A DNA stretch of 49,014 nucleotides from Streptomyces sp. NRRL F-6131 (GTDB lineage: Bacteria; Actinomycetota; Actinomycetes; Streptomycetales; Streptomycetaceae), in assembly GCA_000719695.1 (NCBI GenBank), contig JOHN01000058.1, forward strand, positions 1 to 49,014. Reading direction: 5' to 3'. Every line of letters starts with the position of its first letter. The stretch's first letter is position 1. A program made the position numbers and the translations under genes. The notes under the pieces were generated by a model, which worked only from the letters and a program-made list of their open reading frames with translations, was not told the origin of the DNA and did no database searches. Below, piece after piece: positions 40,963-49,014 of this stretch.

Positions 40963-41835
40963 ATGGCCGGACTGCCCGACGACTTCACCGGACACGACCC
41001 GGCCGGGCGCGGCCCGGGGGCGGCGGGTGGCGCCCGGGCGATCCGCTGCCCCGCCTGCCGGCGGGAGCACCTCTACGAGCCGCCGTCGCTGCCGTGTCCG
41101 TGCGGCGCCTCGCTCAAGGTGCCGCTGCTGCGCGGCGGGGTGCCGGTGCAGGTGCGCTTCCGCTCCTGGGAGGACTCCTGGCTGAGCATGCGCTGTCCGC
41201 ACTGCGGCCGCTCCGACCAATGGCCCCAGCCGGAGTTCACCTGCAACTGCGGGGCCACCGTGCGCCTCCCGGTGGACCGGACGACCCGGCTGGGCGGCGG
41301 GGCGACCGCCGGGCCGCTCGGGGCCGCCGCCGGACCGCGGGCCTCCCACCCCCACCCGGCGCGCCCGGCGCACTCCCTGGACGCACCGCCCGCCGCGGCG
41401 CCGCCGGCCGCGGGCCCCGGCGCGCAGGCGGCGCAGTGGCGGCGCCGCGCGCCGTTCCGCCCCCACCCGGTGCGGACCTCGCAGGACGCCGTGTTCACCG
41501 CCGCCCGCTACCTGGAGTGGCTGGGCTTCGACGACCTCGAGCTGACGGAGGCCCAGGAGCGGGACGGGGTGACGCTGTTGGGCAGCCGGATGGTCGCCCA
41601 GGTGGACACCTGGACCGAACCGGCGGACGTGAAGTCGGTCGAGTGCCTCTGGCTGCAGACCCTGCACGCGGAGGAGATGGCCGCCGCGATGTTCACTCTT
41701 GCGGGCTATTCCCACCAGGCCACGGTGCGCGGGGAACAGCTGTTGGTGGCCCTGTTCAGCCTGGATCTGGCCGGTGTGCCGCAGCCCGCGAACGGCGCCG
41801 CGGAGGCCCTGATGGAGACCGGCTGGACGTCCTGA
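40963..41835 (+). CDS. Zinc-ribbon protein with Mrr-like nuclease-fold C-terminus
   Basis: A 290-residue protein from ATG 40963 (GTG 40954 is possible). Two CxxC-CxC ribbons: IRCPACRREH with LPCPCGASL, and RCPHCGRSDQ with FTCNCGATV (about residues 28-100). A Pro/Ala linker follows. The C-terminal 110 residues match the Mrr/restriction-endonuclease fold layout: TAARYLEWLGFDDLELTEAQERDGVTLLGSRMVAQVDTW, then AAAMFTLAGYSHQATV and LLVALFSLDLAGVP. In active Mrr-type nucleases the strand reads D...G....QxK; here it is QVD, so the catalytic Lys is lost. A DNA-binding, non-cleaving role is possible. Confidence 0.7.
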   Translation: MAGLPDDFTGHDPAGRGPGAAGGARAIRCPACRREHLYEPPSLPCPCGASLKVPLLRGGVPVQVRFRSWEDSWLSMRCPHCGRSDQWPQPEFTCNCGATVRLPVDRTTRLGGGATAGPLGAAAGPRASHPHPARPAHSLDAPPAAAPPAAGPGAQAAQWRRRAPFRPHPVRTSQDAVFTAARYLEWLGFDDLELTEAQERDGVTLLGSRMVAQVDTWTEPADVKSVECLWLQTLHAEEMAAAMFTLAGYSHQATVRGEQLLVALFSLDLAGVPQPANGAAEALMETGWTS

Positions 41836-42035
41836 GGCCTCGTTCGGGCCCGGACCGGCCGACCGCTGATCGTTTAGACGAAAACCCGCCCGCGCGCAAC
41901 AACCTCCGCTCGTGATCTGGTGCACAAGCTCGCCCCCGTGTTGAATTGCGGCCACGAACGCGGGCCTGTGGTGTGTCGTGCCACGGCTGGGGAGGGGCCC
42001 GCGTCCTGCTGGATGGCGCACACAAGGAGGTGGCG

Positions 42036-42878
42036 TTGTCGGAGCACGGATGGGGCCCGAGCGGCCGCGACGGGCGGGGGCGGGCGGCGCCTCCGGAACC
42101 GGGGGACACCGTGTGGCGGCTGCGGTCCCGGGCGTGCTGGCGGGAGGCCGCCGAACTGCTGCGGCCGGCCGCCGAACGCGACCCTTCGACGGCCCTGGTC
42201 AGGGCCGAACTCCTGATCGAGCAGTGCCTGTTCACCGCCGCCCACTGGAGCCAGGCCGAGCAGGCCCTGCGGCTGGCCGAGGCGGGCGCGGCGACCACCG
42301 AGCAACGCGCGGCGGCGGCGTGCGCCCGGGGCTTCCTGGCGTACGTGGCCAGCGTGCTCGGCGCCCGCGACCGGCTCGACGAGGCCCAGGCCGCGCTCGG
42401 CCGCACCTCGGCGCTGCTGCCGCCGGACGCCCCGGGCCGGCCCCTGCTGGACTTCCGCCGGGGACTGGTCGCGGAGAACCTGCTCCGCGACCCGACGGCG
42501 GCCTGGATCGCCTACCGCCGGGCCCACGAGGGCGCGGCCGAGCGCGGCGACGAACTGCTCCGCTCGTCGACCTGGCGGCACCTGGCCGCGCTGGCACTCG
42601 CCGCCGGGGACCACGAGCGGGCCCGGGAGGGCTTCGACGCCTCACTGCGGCTGCGCGAGCAACTGGGCTTCACGGTGGGGGTGGCCCCGGCACTGGCGGC
42701 GCTGGCCGAGGTCTCCGAGCCGGACGAGGCCGCCCGGCTGCGGGCGGAGGCGACCCGGCTGGTGCAGGCGCTCGGGGGCGTGCCGGTCTGGCTCGCGCGC
42801 CAGCTGGGCGCGGGGCGCGCGCCGGGCGCTCCCCCGGACGGACGCATCGAGAGGCAGACCCAGGGTCCGATCAGCTAA
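42036..42878 (+). CDS. TPR-like helical repeat protein
   Basis: A 280-residue protein. TTG 42036 is chosen because AAGGAGG lies five bases upstream, while in-frame ATG 41946 has no site. From about residue 25 on it is a chain of Ala-rich helix pairs (WREAAELLRPAAERDPSTALVRAELLIEQC, AHWSQAEQALRLAEAGAAT, DRLDEAQAALGRTSALLP, TAAWIAYRRAHEGAAERGDELLRSSTWRHLAALALAAGDHERAREGFDASLRLRE), characteristic of TPR solenoids that bind proteins. Its stop codon lies within an iron box controlling the next gene. Partner unknown. Confidence 0.78.
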   Translation: MSEHGWGPSGRDGRGRAAPPEPGDTVWRLRSRACWREAAELLRPAAERDPSTALVRAELLIEQCLFTAAHWSQAEQALRLAEAGAATTEQRAAAACARGFLAYVASVLGARDRLDEAQAALGRTSALLPPDAPGRPLLDFRRGLVAENLLRDPTAAWIAYRRAHEGAAERGDELLRSSTWRHLAALALAAGDHERAREGFDASLRLREQLGFTVGVAPALAALAEVSEPDEAARLRAEATRLVQALGGVPVWLARQLGAGRAPGAPPDGRIERQTQGPIS

Positions 42879-42894
42879 GGTGAGCCTAACCTGG
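42876..42894 (+). promoter_or_regulatory. IdeR/DmdR-type iron box
   Basis: TAAGGTGAGCCTAACCTGG agrees at 15 of 19 positions with the actinobacterial iron-box consensus TTAGGTTAGSCTAACCTAA. It is about 185 bases before the FhuF-like gene. A weaker, partial box (AGGTTCGCCTTGCC) lies at about 42918-42931. Confidence 0.75.
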
Positions 42895-42922
42895 CCGGGT
42901 CGAGCAGTGCCCCGGCCAGGTT
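42888..42922 (+). terminator. Hairpin overlapping the iron box
   Basis: Perfect 12-bp stem (42888-42899 with 42911-42922), 11-nt loop, just past the TPR gene stop. Terminator for the TPR gene, or part of the leader of the next gene. Confidence 0.6.
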
Positions 42923-43078
42923 CGCCTTGCCGTTCCCGGGCTCCGCCAGGCCCCGGCCGGCCGGGTCCGGACGTACGGCGCAGCGGCGCCACGGCGCGCC
43001 CCGCCACAGGGCGCGCCGGCGGCGGGCGGGCCCCGCCCGGGCACGGACCGGGCGGTCCGGCACGGCCCGGTCGACCCG

Positions 43079-44143
43079 ATGGGCCCCACCATGAGCGCGA
43101 GCAGCACCCGGCCCGCCCCCGCCCCGACGGCCCCCGGCCGGACCGGCCCCGCCGCGGACCCGCACGGAGCCGCCGGTCCGGGCGCCCGCCCGAAGGCGTA
43201 CCCGAAGCCGCACCCGAGCACCTTCTCGACCGCCGGCCGCGCCCCCGCTCCGGCGGGACCGGCCGGAGCGGCGGGAGTGACCGGACCGGCCGGGCCGGCC
43301 TCGTACCGGCGGCTCGGGGAGGTGCTCCCCGCGCTCCAGGTGCGCTGCGCCCCGCCGCGCAGCGGGCGCGGCTGGCTCGCGGGAGCGGACCTGGTGACCC
43401 GGCCCGCGGCGTTGCGCGAGCTGATCGGGTACGACGCCCGCCAGGGGCTGGCCCGCTACGGGCGGCCGCTGCGCCCGGACGTCGCGGCGGGCATCGGGCT
43501 GCACCGGTTCGTCTGGCCGGTCTCGCTGCTGTTCACCCTGCCGTGGTTCCTGGAGCGCCGGGTGCCGCTGCTGGGGCCCGGCGACATCTCGGTCCGCCGC
43601 CGCACCGGCGAACTGACCGTCCGGCCGGGGGCCTTCGTCCACCTCCCGGACGATCCGGCGGCCATGGCGCCGCCCGCCGCGGCCGCCGCGCCCGGCACGC
43701 CGTCGTACGGCGCCCGCACCGTGCCCGACGAGGCGGCGCTGGCCGCCGAACTCCGGGCGGCACTGGCGGACTTCCTGACCCCGGTGCTGGCCGCCTTCCG
43801 CCCCGAGGCGCGGCGCGGCCCGCGCACCCTCTGGGCGATGGCCACCGACGCGGTGGTCGAGGGCCTCTGGTACGTCGGCGGCCTGCTCGGCGAGGAGGAG
43901 CGCGCCCGGACGGAGCTCGCCGCGCTCTTCGCGCCCGGCGCTTCCGGGTCGTCCGGCACTCCGGACCCGCGGGCCGCCCGCCCGGCGCCGGAGTGCGCGC
44001 CCTTCACGCCGGGCGCCGGCTTCACCGACCCCGCGTCCGACGTCTCGGAACGCTCCGACCGGTGCCGGGCCAGCTGCTGCCTCGTCTACACCGCCCGGGC
44101 CGAGGCGATGTGCGCCGGCTGTCCCCGCGTCATGCGGGGTTGA
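43079..44143 (+). CDS. FhuF-like ferric-siderophore reductase, (2Fe-2S) protein
   Basis: A 354-residue protein from ATG 43079 (ATG 43091 also possible). The C-terminal motif RCRASCCLVYTARAEAMCAGCPRV gives CC-x10-CxxC, the cysteine pattern of FhuF-type 2Fe-2S ferric-siderophore reductases. Upstream are GWLAGADLVTRPAALRELIGYDARQGLARYG and LLFTLPWFLERRVPLLGPGDISVRRRTGEL, consistent with the FhuF/IucA-C-like body. The first 85 residues are Pro/Ala/Gly-rich and likely disordered. The iron box upstream predicts expression under iron limitation. It would release Fe(II) from imported siderophores in the cytoplasm. Confidence 0.88.
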   Translation: MGPTMSASSTRPAPAPTAPGRTGPAADPHGAAGPGARPKAYPKPHPSTFSTAGRAPAPAGPAGAAGVTGPAGPASYRRLGEVLPALQVRCAPPRSGRGWLAGADLVTRPAALRELIGYDARQGLARYGRPLRPDVAAGIGLHRFVWPVSLLFTLPWFLERRVPLLGPGDISVRRRTGELTVRPGAFVHLPDDPAAMAPPAAAAAPGTPSYGARTVPDEAALAAELRAALADFLTPVLAAFRPEARRGPRTLWAMATDAVVEGLWYVGGLLGEEERARTELAALFAPGASGSSGTPDPRAARPAPECAPFTPGAGFTDPASDVSERSDRCRASCCLVYTARAEAMCAGCPRVMRG

Positions 44144-44367
44144 CGGAGGTTGACGGCGGTGTGCCCGCCCGCCGGGTCACCACCCCGGGAATTCGGGGAA
44201 TTCCCCGCACGTACCAATATGACAATGCGACTTATCCCCCGCCAGAAATCCCTCTCGTCAGCGCATTGACAGCGAATCAGCCATTCTCCGGCCGAGCATC
44301 CGTCATGATGGTCCCCGCCATCACGACGCAGGAATTGCGACGCAGGAAAGCGAGGCTGGTCCAGGCG

Positions 44368-45429
44368 ATGAAATTGTCCGACATACCGCTCGGTTGGGCC
44401 GTCACCGGCGTTGCGGCGCTGCTGGTCAGCGCGCTGCTGGTGGCCCTGGCCCGGAGCCGGGGATCCGCGGGCGGGACCGCCGCGGATTCCTGGGAGCGAT
44501 CCGAGGAACGGCGCCGCCGCAAGGAGTCCCTGTACGGCGGGGCCTCGTACACGCTGCTGTTCTGCTGCGCGGCCGTCGCCGCCGCGCTCTCCTTCCACGG
44601 TCTGGTCGGGTTCGGGGTGCAGAACCTCAACCTGTCCGGCGGCTGGGAGTACCTGGTGCCGTTCGGCCTGGACGGGGCGGCGATGTTCTGCTCGGTGCTC
44701 GCCGTCCGCGAGGCCAGCCACGGCGACGCCGCCCTCGGCTCCCGGCTGCTGGTCTGGCTGTTCGCCGGCGCCTCGGCCTGGTTCAACTGGGTGCACGCCC
44801 CGCGCGGCTTCGGCCACGCCGGCGCGCCGCAGTTCTTCGCGGGGATGTCGCTCTCGGCCGCCGTGCTGTTCGACCGGGCGCTCAAGCAGACCCGCCGGGC
44901 CGCACTGCGCGAGCAGGGGCTGGTCCCCCGTCCGCTGCCGCAGATCCGGATCGTCCGCTGGATGCGCGCCCCGCGCGAGACCTACGCGGCCTGGTCGTTG
45001 ATGCTGCTGGAGGGCGTGCGGAGCCTGGACGAGGCGGTCGACGAGGTCCGCGAGGACAAGCGCGAGCGGGTCCGGGAGAAGGAGCGCCGCAAGCTCGCGG
45101 GCCGCCGCGAGCGGGCCGAGATCCGGGCCATCAACCGCACCAACAGCGCCTGGCGCCCGCGCGGCGGGGGGTCCGCGACGGCCTCCCGGCAGCTGGAGCC
45201 CGGCCCGGAGTCCGCCATAGCGGGCGGCCCGGGCGGCGGACCGGACCGGGCCGCCGTCGACCCGCCCGGGCGGGTCGAGGCCGTGGAGGGAGCGGTGGCG
45301 CAGCCCGGTCTGCCGGCCCGCCCCGAGCGGCGCACCATCGACCTCACGCTCGACGACGACACCGTGGCGCTGCCCCGGCTGGACTCGCTGGAGCGCAAGC
45401 TGAAGGACCTGGAGCAGCAGTTCGGCTGA
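44368..45429 (+). CDS. DUF2637 membrane protein
   Basis: A 353-residue protein. ATG 44368 is chosen because the family normally begins at this point (KLSDIPLGWAVTG); upstream ATGs 44305/44308 are in frame. Four hydrophobic helices: the first near residues 8-27, then after the charged SWERSEERRRRKE at about 65-85, 95-120 and 125-145 (LLVWLFAGASAWFNWVHAPRG). The DUF2637 core contains FHGLVGFGVQNLNLSGGWEYLVPFGLDGAAMFCSVLAVREAS. A basic cytoplasmic coiled segment (VREDKRERVREKERRKLAGRRERAEIRAINR) and an acidic tail follow. Related proteins are widespread in streptomycetes and some are spread-associated; function unclear. Confidence 0.85.
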   Translation: MKLSDIPLGWAVTGVAALLVSALLVALARSRGSAGGTAADSWERSEERRRRKESLYGGASYTLLFCCAAVAAALSFHGLVGFGVQNLNLSGGWEYLVPFGLDGAAMFCSVLAVREASHGDAALGSRLLVWLFAGASAWFNWVHAPRGFGHAGAPQFFAGMSLSAAVLFDRALKQTRRAALREQGLVPRPLPQIRIVRWMRAPRETYAAWSLMLLEGVRSLDEAVDEVREDKRERVREKERRKLAGRRERAEIRAINRTNSAWRPRGGGSATASRQLEPGPESAIAGGPGGGPDRAAVDPPGRVEAVEGAVAQPGLPARPERRTIDLTLDDDTVALPRLDSLERKLKDLEQQFG

Positions 45430-45443
45430 GCCGTGCCGCCGCA

Positions 45444-45470
45444 CCCCGCCCGTCACCCCACCGGGCGGGG
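45444..45470. terminator. Hairpin between convergent genes
   Basis: A 9-bp GC stem (45444-45452 with 45462-45470), between the stops at 45429 (plus) and 45479 (minus). Confidence 0.55.
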
Positions 45471-45478
45471 CGGCCCGG

Positions 45479-47728
45479 TCACTCGGCGGGCGTCACCGTG
45501 AGCTCGAACCACATCCGCTTGCCCGACCCCCGGGGCTCCACGCCCCAGCCGTCGGCCAGCGCCTCGACCAGCATCAGCCCGCGCCCGGAGGAGGCCTGCT
45601 CCCCCGGTGTGCGGCGGGTCGGCCAGAGGTCCGACTCGTCCTCCACCTCGACCCGCAGGCGTGCCCGGCCGCCGTCCGCGGCCGGTTCCCGGTAGAGCCG
45701 GGCGGTGAACATCGCGTCCCGGTCGGTGTGCCGGACGGCGTTGGTCACCAGCTCGGAGGAGAGCAGCTCGGCGGTGTCGATCAGCTCGGCCACGCCCCAG
45801 CGGCGCAGCGCGTCGCGCAGCTCCGCACGGACCTCGGCGATCCGGGCGAGGTCGGCCTGGCCGATCCGGCGCCGCAGCTGCTGGGCGGCCAGGCCGCCCT
45901 CCGGGCCGTCCCAGCGCAGCACCAGCAGCGCTATGTCGTCCTCGCGCTCGCTGGAGTCGGCGGCCTGCGAGGCGATCCGGTCGGCGAGGTCCTCCAGCGG
46001 GTCGCGGCCGGTCCGCGAGGCGTCCGCGAGCGGTTCGGCGAGCACCGCGGTGAGCCGGGCGATGCCCTCGTCGAGGTCCATGCCGCGGGCCTCGACCAGT
46101 CCGTCGGTGCAGAGCAGCACCGTCTCGCCCGGGTCCAGGCTGAACCGGGTGACCCGGTACTCCTCGTCGGGGGCGATGCCGAGCGGCAGCCCGCCGGCCA
46201 CCGGGACGGTGGTGGCGGTGCCGTCGGCCCGCCGGACCACCGGGTCGAGGTGCCCGGCCCGGACCGCGTAGACCACGCCGTAGTCGACGTTGACCTCCGC
46301 GTAGGTACAGGTGGCGAAGTGGTCGGTGTCCAGGTCGGCGAGGAACCGGGAGGCCCGGGCCATCACCGCGGCGGGCGGATGGCCCTCGGCGGCGTAGGCG
46401 CGCAGGGCGATCCGCAGCTGGCCCATGATCCCGGCGGCGTGCACGTCGTGGCCCTGGACGTCGCCGATCACCAGTCCGACGTGACCGCCGGGCAGCGGCA
46501 CCACGTCGTACCAGTCGCCGCCGATCTGCAGGCCGGAGCCGGCCGCCAGGTAGCGGACGGCGGTGCTGACGCCTGGCACCGACGGCACGGTGCGCGGCAG
46601 CATGACGCGCTGGAGGCCGGCCGCCAGCTCGTGCTCGGCGTCGTGCAGCCGGGCCCGGGCCAGGGACTGCGCGACCAGGCCGCCGAGGGTGGAGAGCAGG
46701 GTGCGCTCGTCGGCGTCGAGCCGGCGGTCGTCGTCGAAGCTGACCACGCAGACGCCGATCGCCCGGCCGCTGGCGACCAGCGGCAGGAACGCCCAGGAGC
46801 TGCGGGAGGTGCGGCGGGCCTGCTCCCAGACGTCCGGGTAGCGCTCGCGGTACTCCTCGCGGCTGGCGCAGAAGACCGGGGCGCGGCCCCGCAGCGCCTC
46901 GGCCGCCGGGTGGGTCGGCGGCAGCACCGAGCGGTCGTAGCCGGCCAGCTCCTCGGGGCGGTAGCCGGAGGCGCCGAGGATCTGCACCCGGCCGGCCTCG
47001 AAGGAGGCCAGCACGAGGCCGTCCGGCGGCAGGCCGGGCAGCGGCAGTTCGGTGAAGACCCGGGCCACGTCGCGCACGGTGACCGCCTCGGAGAGCGCCC
47101 GGGCGGCCTCCTTGATGAAGCGGGAGCGTTCCTCGCGCAGCAGGGCGAGCCGGTCGGCGCGGTCGCGTTTGTGCAGCTCGACGGTGGCGTCCCAGACGAA
47201 GCCGACCATCCGGGAGGCCCGGCCGAACGCGTCGGCGAGGACCCGGCCGCGGAACCGGACGGCGCGCATGGCGCCGGTCGGGCCGACCGTCCGGTAGTAG
47301 GCGCCGCACTGGCCCAGCTCGGCGACGGCGCGCTCGACCCGGCGGCGCACCACGGGGGCGTCCTCGGGGTGGAGCAGGGCCAGGAAGGAGGCGGAGGAGC
47401 GGTCGAAGCGGCCCTTCTCGACGGCGTCCAGGCCGACGATGGTGCAGGCGCGCTGGTCACCCTCCAGGACGTCGCGGCGGATGTCCCAGTCGAAGGAGCC
47501 GATGCCGTTGGCCGCCATCGCGGGCTCCAGCCAGTCCGGCGTGGAGTCTCCCGTGGAGACCGGCAGACCGCCGGAGAGCATCGGCGCGAGCCGGCCGGCC
47601 GCGAGGCCGGGGGCGGTGCGCAGGGCGTGTCGCCGGGCCGCCTGCGCGGGGGGCCTGGCCCGCCCGGAGCCGGTCGTAGGCGGACCGGACGGGAGGGCCG
47701 GCCCCGGTGACTCGGGCTCTGTGGGCAT
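45479..47728 (-). CDS. SpoIIE-type PP2C phosphatase with PAS, GAF and HATPase domains
   Basis: A 749-residue protein from ATG 47728 (GCAGGAG upstream). Order: low-complexity N-terminus; PAS (about 60-180, NGIGSFDWDIRRDVLEGD to MVGFVWDATVELHKRDRAD); GAF (about 200-360); PP2C/SpoIIE phosphatase (about 370-600) with metal-binding IGGDWYDVVPLPGGHVGLVIGDVQGHD and CTDGLVEARG and EREDDIALLVLR; C-terminal GHKL HATPase (about 610-749) with LLSSELVTNAVRHT and SSGRGLMLVEALADGWGV. It would sense a signal, dephosphorylate an anti-sigma antagonist and act as its kinase, a partner-switching regulator. It is near a second HATPase protein at 48020. Confidence 0.93.
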   Translation of the reverse strand: MPTEPESPGPALPSGPPTTGSGRARPPAQAARRHALRTAPGLAAGRLAPMLSGGLPVSTGDSTPDWLEPAMAANGIGSFDWDIRRDVLEGDQRACTIVGLDAVEKGRFDRSSASFLALLHPEDAPVVRRRVERAVAELGQCGAYYRTVGPTGAMRAVRFRGRVLADAFGRASRMVGFVWDATVELHKRDRADRLALLREERSRFIKEAARALSEAVTVRDVARVFTELPLPGLPPDGLVLASFEAGRVQILGASGYRPEELAGYDRSVLPPTHPAAEALRGRAPVFCASREEYRERYPDVWEQARRTSRSSWAFLPLVASGRAIGVCVVSFDDDRRLDADERTLLSTLGGLVAQSLARARLHDAEHELAAGLQRVMLPRTVPSVPGVSTAVRYLAAGSGLQIGGDWYDVVPLPGGHVGLVIGDVQGHDVHAAGIMGQLRIALRAYAAEGHPPAAVMARASRFLADLDTDHFATCTYAEVNVDYGVVYAVRAGHLDPVVRRADGTATTVPVAGGLPLGIAPDEEYRVTRFSLDPGETVLLCTDGLVEARGMDLDEGIARLTAVLAEPLADASRTGRDPLEDLADRIASQAADSSEREDDIALLVLRWDGPEGGLAAQQLRRRIGQADLARIAEVRAELRDALRRWGVAELIDTAELLSSELVTNAVRHTDRDAMFTARLYREPAADGGRARLRVEVEDESDLWPTRRTPGEQASSGRGLMLVEALADGWGVEPRGSGKRMWFELTVTPAE

Positions 47729-48019
47729 GCTGCTCCTGCCGCTGCCGTGGCGGACCGCGCCGACCGTCCGGACGGGCCGCGTGGCGGTGTGATGGGTGGT
47801 GCTCGACGGTCGCGCGCCGACGGGCGGTCATCGGTCGAGGTGGTCGGACTTTCCCGCCGCTTCTCGCACGTGGGCACACATTCCCACCATCCTGGCCAAT
47901 GTTCGGCCGAGCGGCAATGGCAACGGGCCGGAAATCTTGCCGCTCACCTTCACTTACGGGCATCGTTCGGTAGCGAACAGTGTTCCTGCGGCAAACGGCG
48001 GCCGATTGGACGGCGGGGT

Positions 48020-48652
48020 TCAGAGCTCGGCGGTGGCCAGCTCGAACCAGGTGACCTTGCCGTCACCGCGCAGCTGGACGCCCCAGGAGTCGGCGAGCGC
48101 CTCGACCAGCAGCAGCCCCCGCCCGGAGGTGGCGTACTCCGCGTCCGGATCGCGGCGGCGGCCGGGGAGTCCGGCCTCGCCGTCCTGGACCTCGATCCGC
48201 AGCCGCTGGTCGCCGGTGAGCACCGCGTCGAACACCGCGCCCTGCCCGGTGTGCTGCAGCGCGTTGGTGACCAGCTCGGAGGTGAGCAGCTCGGCCGTGT
48301 CGGCGAGCTCGGGCACGCCCCAGTGGCCGAGCGCGGCGCGCAGCCGGTGGCGGACCGCGCCGACGGCCACCAGGTCGGCGGCCTCCAGCGCCAGGTGGAG
48401 CCGGCGGTTCAGCGCACAGCCCGGTGCCGGTGCACCCGGCAGGGTGACGCCCGCCGTGCTCACGGTGCCCGGGGTCCCCACCGGAGCCCCCTGGCCGGAT
48501 CCGGTGACCCGGAAGGTGCCCCCCGAACTCGTCCGCTGCCGCGGGAATCGCGACTGACCGTCCATCACTCCTGCCCCCGCCCTCGCTCCGGGCCGCCGGT
48601 CCGGATCCCCCGCCGGTCGGTCGGCCCCCTGGTACTGACCAATCATCGTCAT
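48020..48652 (-). CDS. HATPase_c_2 regulatory ATP-binding protein
   Basis: A 210-residue protein. ATG 48652 has AAAGGTGG at good spacing; ATG 48565 is an alternative with AGGAG but only two bases between. After about 75 low-complexity residues, the GHKL domain runs RRLHLALEAADLVAVGAVRHRL, N-box LLTSELVTNALQHT, G1/G2 boxes YATSGRGLLLVEALADSWGV and strand KVTWFELATAEL. It is closely similar to the C-terminal domain of the SpoIIE-type protein next to it, as if both derive from one module. Likely a stand-alone anti-sigma/anti-anti-sigma kinase. Confidence 0.88.
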   Translation of the reverse strand: MTMIGQYQGADRPAGDPDRRPGARAGAGVMDGQSRFPRQRTSSGGTFRVTGSGQGAPVGTPGTVSTAGVTLPGAPAPGCALNRRLHLALEAADLVAVGAVRHRLRAALGHWGVPELADTAELLTSELVTNALQHTGQGAVFDAVLTGDQRLRIEVQDGEAGLPGRRRDPDAEYATSGRGLLLVEALADSWGVQLRGDGKVTWFELATAEL

Positions 48653-49014
48653 GCCCACCTTTCGGCATTTGGAACAGTGCACGGGCGATCACCTGGGGTG
48701 AAAGGGGCACGGGGCGGTTCGCGTGATCCAACTGCCCGCGCCGGACAGGTTTGCGAAGCCTGGGGGCGGCTTTCGAGCCCGGGACGCCCGTTCCGGGGTG
48801 CCGGGACCCACGCGGACCCCCGCCCGGATGCCCGGGGGCCGGGCGGGAGGCCCGTCCGGGGGGGCCGGGCGAGTGGGCCTGTCCGGGTGCCGAACGACGC
48901 GTGAGCGGCAAGGCTGGACAGGGCGGACTGCTCCGGGTTCAATGGCCCGAGAAGTTTGAACGCCGTTCTAAAAGCCCACCCCAGCCCACCCCTCCCCTCC
49001 CCTCCCCCTCTCCC
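48653..49014. other. Right-end intergenic region
   Basis: About 360 bases with no supported gene. The last 40 bases are a pyrimidine-rich CCCAC/CCCCT run that may be a low-complexity boundary. A short AT-richer stretch with GAACGCCGTTC near 48959-48969 is an 11-bp palindrome. Confidence 0.4.

Noticed and set aside
44368..45429. Plasmid spread (Spd) gene indicating an integrated conjugative element
   Set aside because: DUF2637 proteins are also common on chromosomes, and no tra, rep or integrase gene is present.

Overview
The window is very GC-rich, with strong G/C third-position bias, GTG/TTG starts, SigE-family and other ECF sigma factors, DUF397/DUF5753 regulators, small HATPase proteins and a terpene synthase. 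This points to a Streptomyces/Kitasatospora-type actinomycete chromosome; the genus cannot be fixed from the sequence alone. Coordinates are within the window.

Layout. (i) 1-6970: tail of a CocE/NonD hydrolase, a coupled toxin-antitoxin-like pair, a phosphotransferase-like protein, a SigE-family sigma factor with an overlapping membrane partner, and an abaA/whiJ-like cluster (HATPase protein divergent from an XRE-DUF5753 / DUF397 pair), then a SAM methyltransferase. (ii) 7005-20682: a CRISPR-rich block with three type I-E-like arrays of 26, 24 and 16 repeats (7005-8561, 9696-11118, 14517-15461) and a fourth site reduced to a single repeat beside a decayed IS5-family transposase (20473-20501). 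All four are read from the minus strand, with the leader on the right. The leaders are homologous. Each is followed 148-177 nt further out by a stem-loop of nearly constant architecture (13-14 bp stem, 7 nt loop). No cas gene is in the window, so the arrays must be served from elsewhere or be orphan. Between the arrays lie a dienelactone hydrolase/MmyB-type regulator pair, a papain-like (BtrH-N-like) protein, a second ECF sigma/partner pair, a terpene synthase with an apparent C-terminal frameshift, and a small secreted protein. (iii) 20731-36523: a LuxR-type regulator, small secreted proteins, a secreted trypsin-like protease, a beta-lactamase-fold protein lacking its SxxK motif, lipoproteins, an esterase, a GT39-type mannosyltransferase, a tandem pair of S33-like exported peptidases (one frameshifted) and a secreted HNH nuclease. 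(iv) 36664-49014: NAD(P) epimerase with divergent GlxA/AraC regulator, MoaA and MocA-like cofactor enzymes, a zinc-ribbon/Mrr-like protein, a TPR-like protein, an FhuF-like Fe-S protein behind an IdeR/DmdR-type iron box, a DUF2637 membrane protein, and a SpoIIE phosphatase and HATPase pair of anti-sigma/partner-switching type.

The most unusual material is the CRISPR block: four homologous leaders with a structurally conserved outer stem-loop, two 5'-handle classes, repeat-variant phases that record growth order, a newest spacer that is a perfect palindrome, and an apparently IS-truncated leader plus single repeat.
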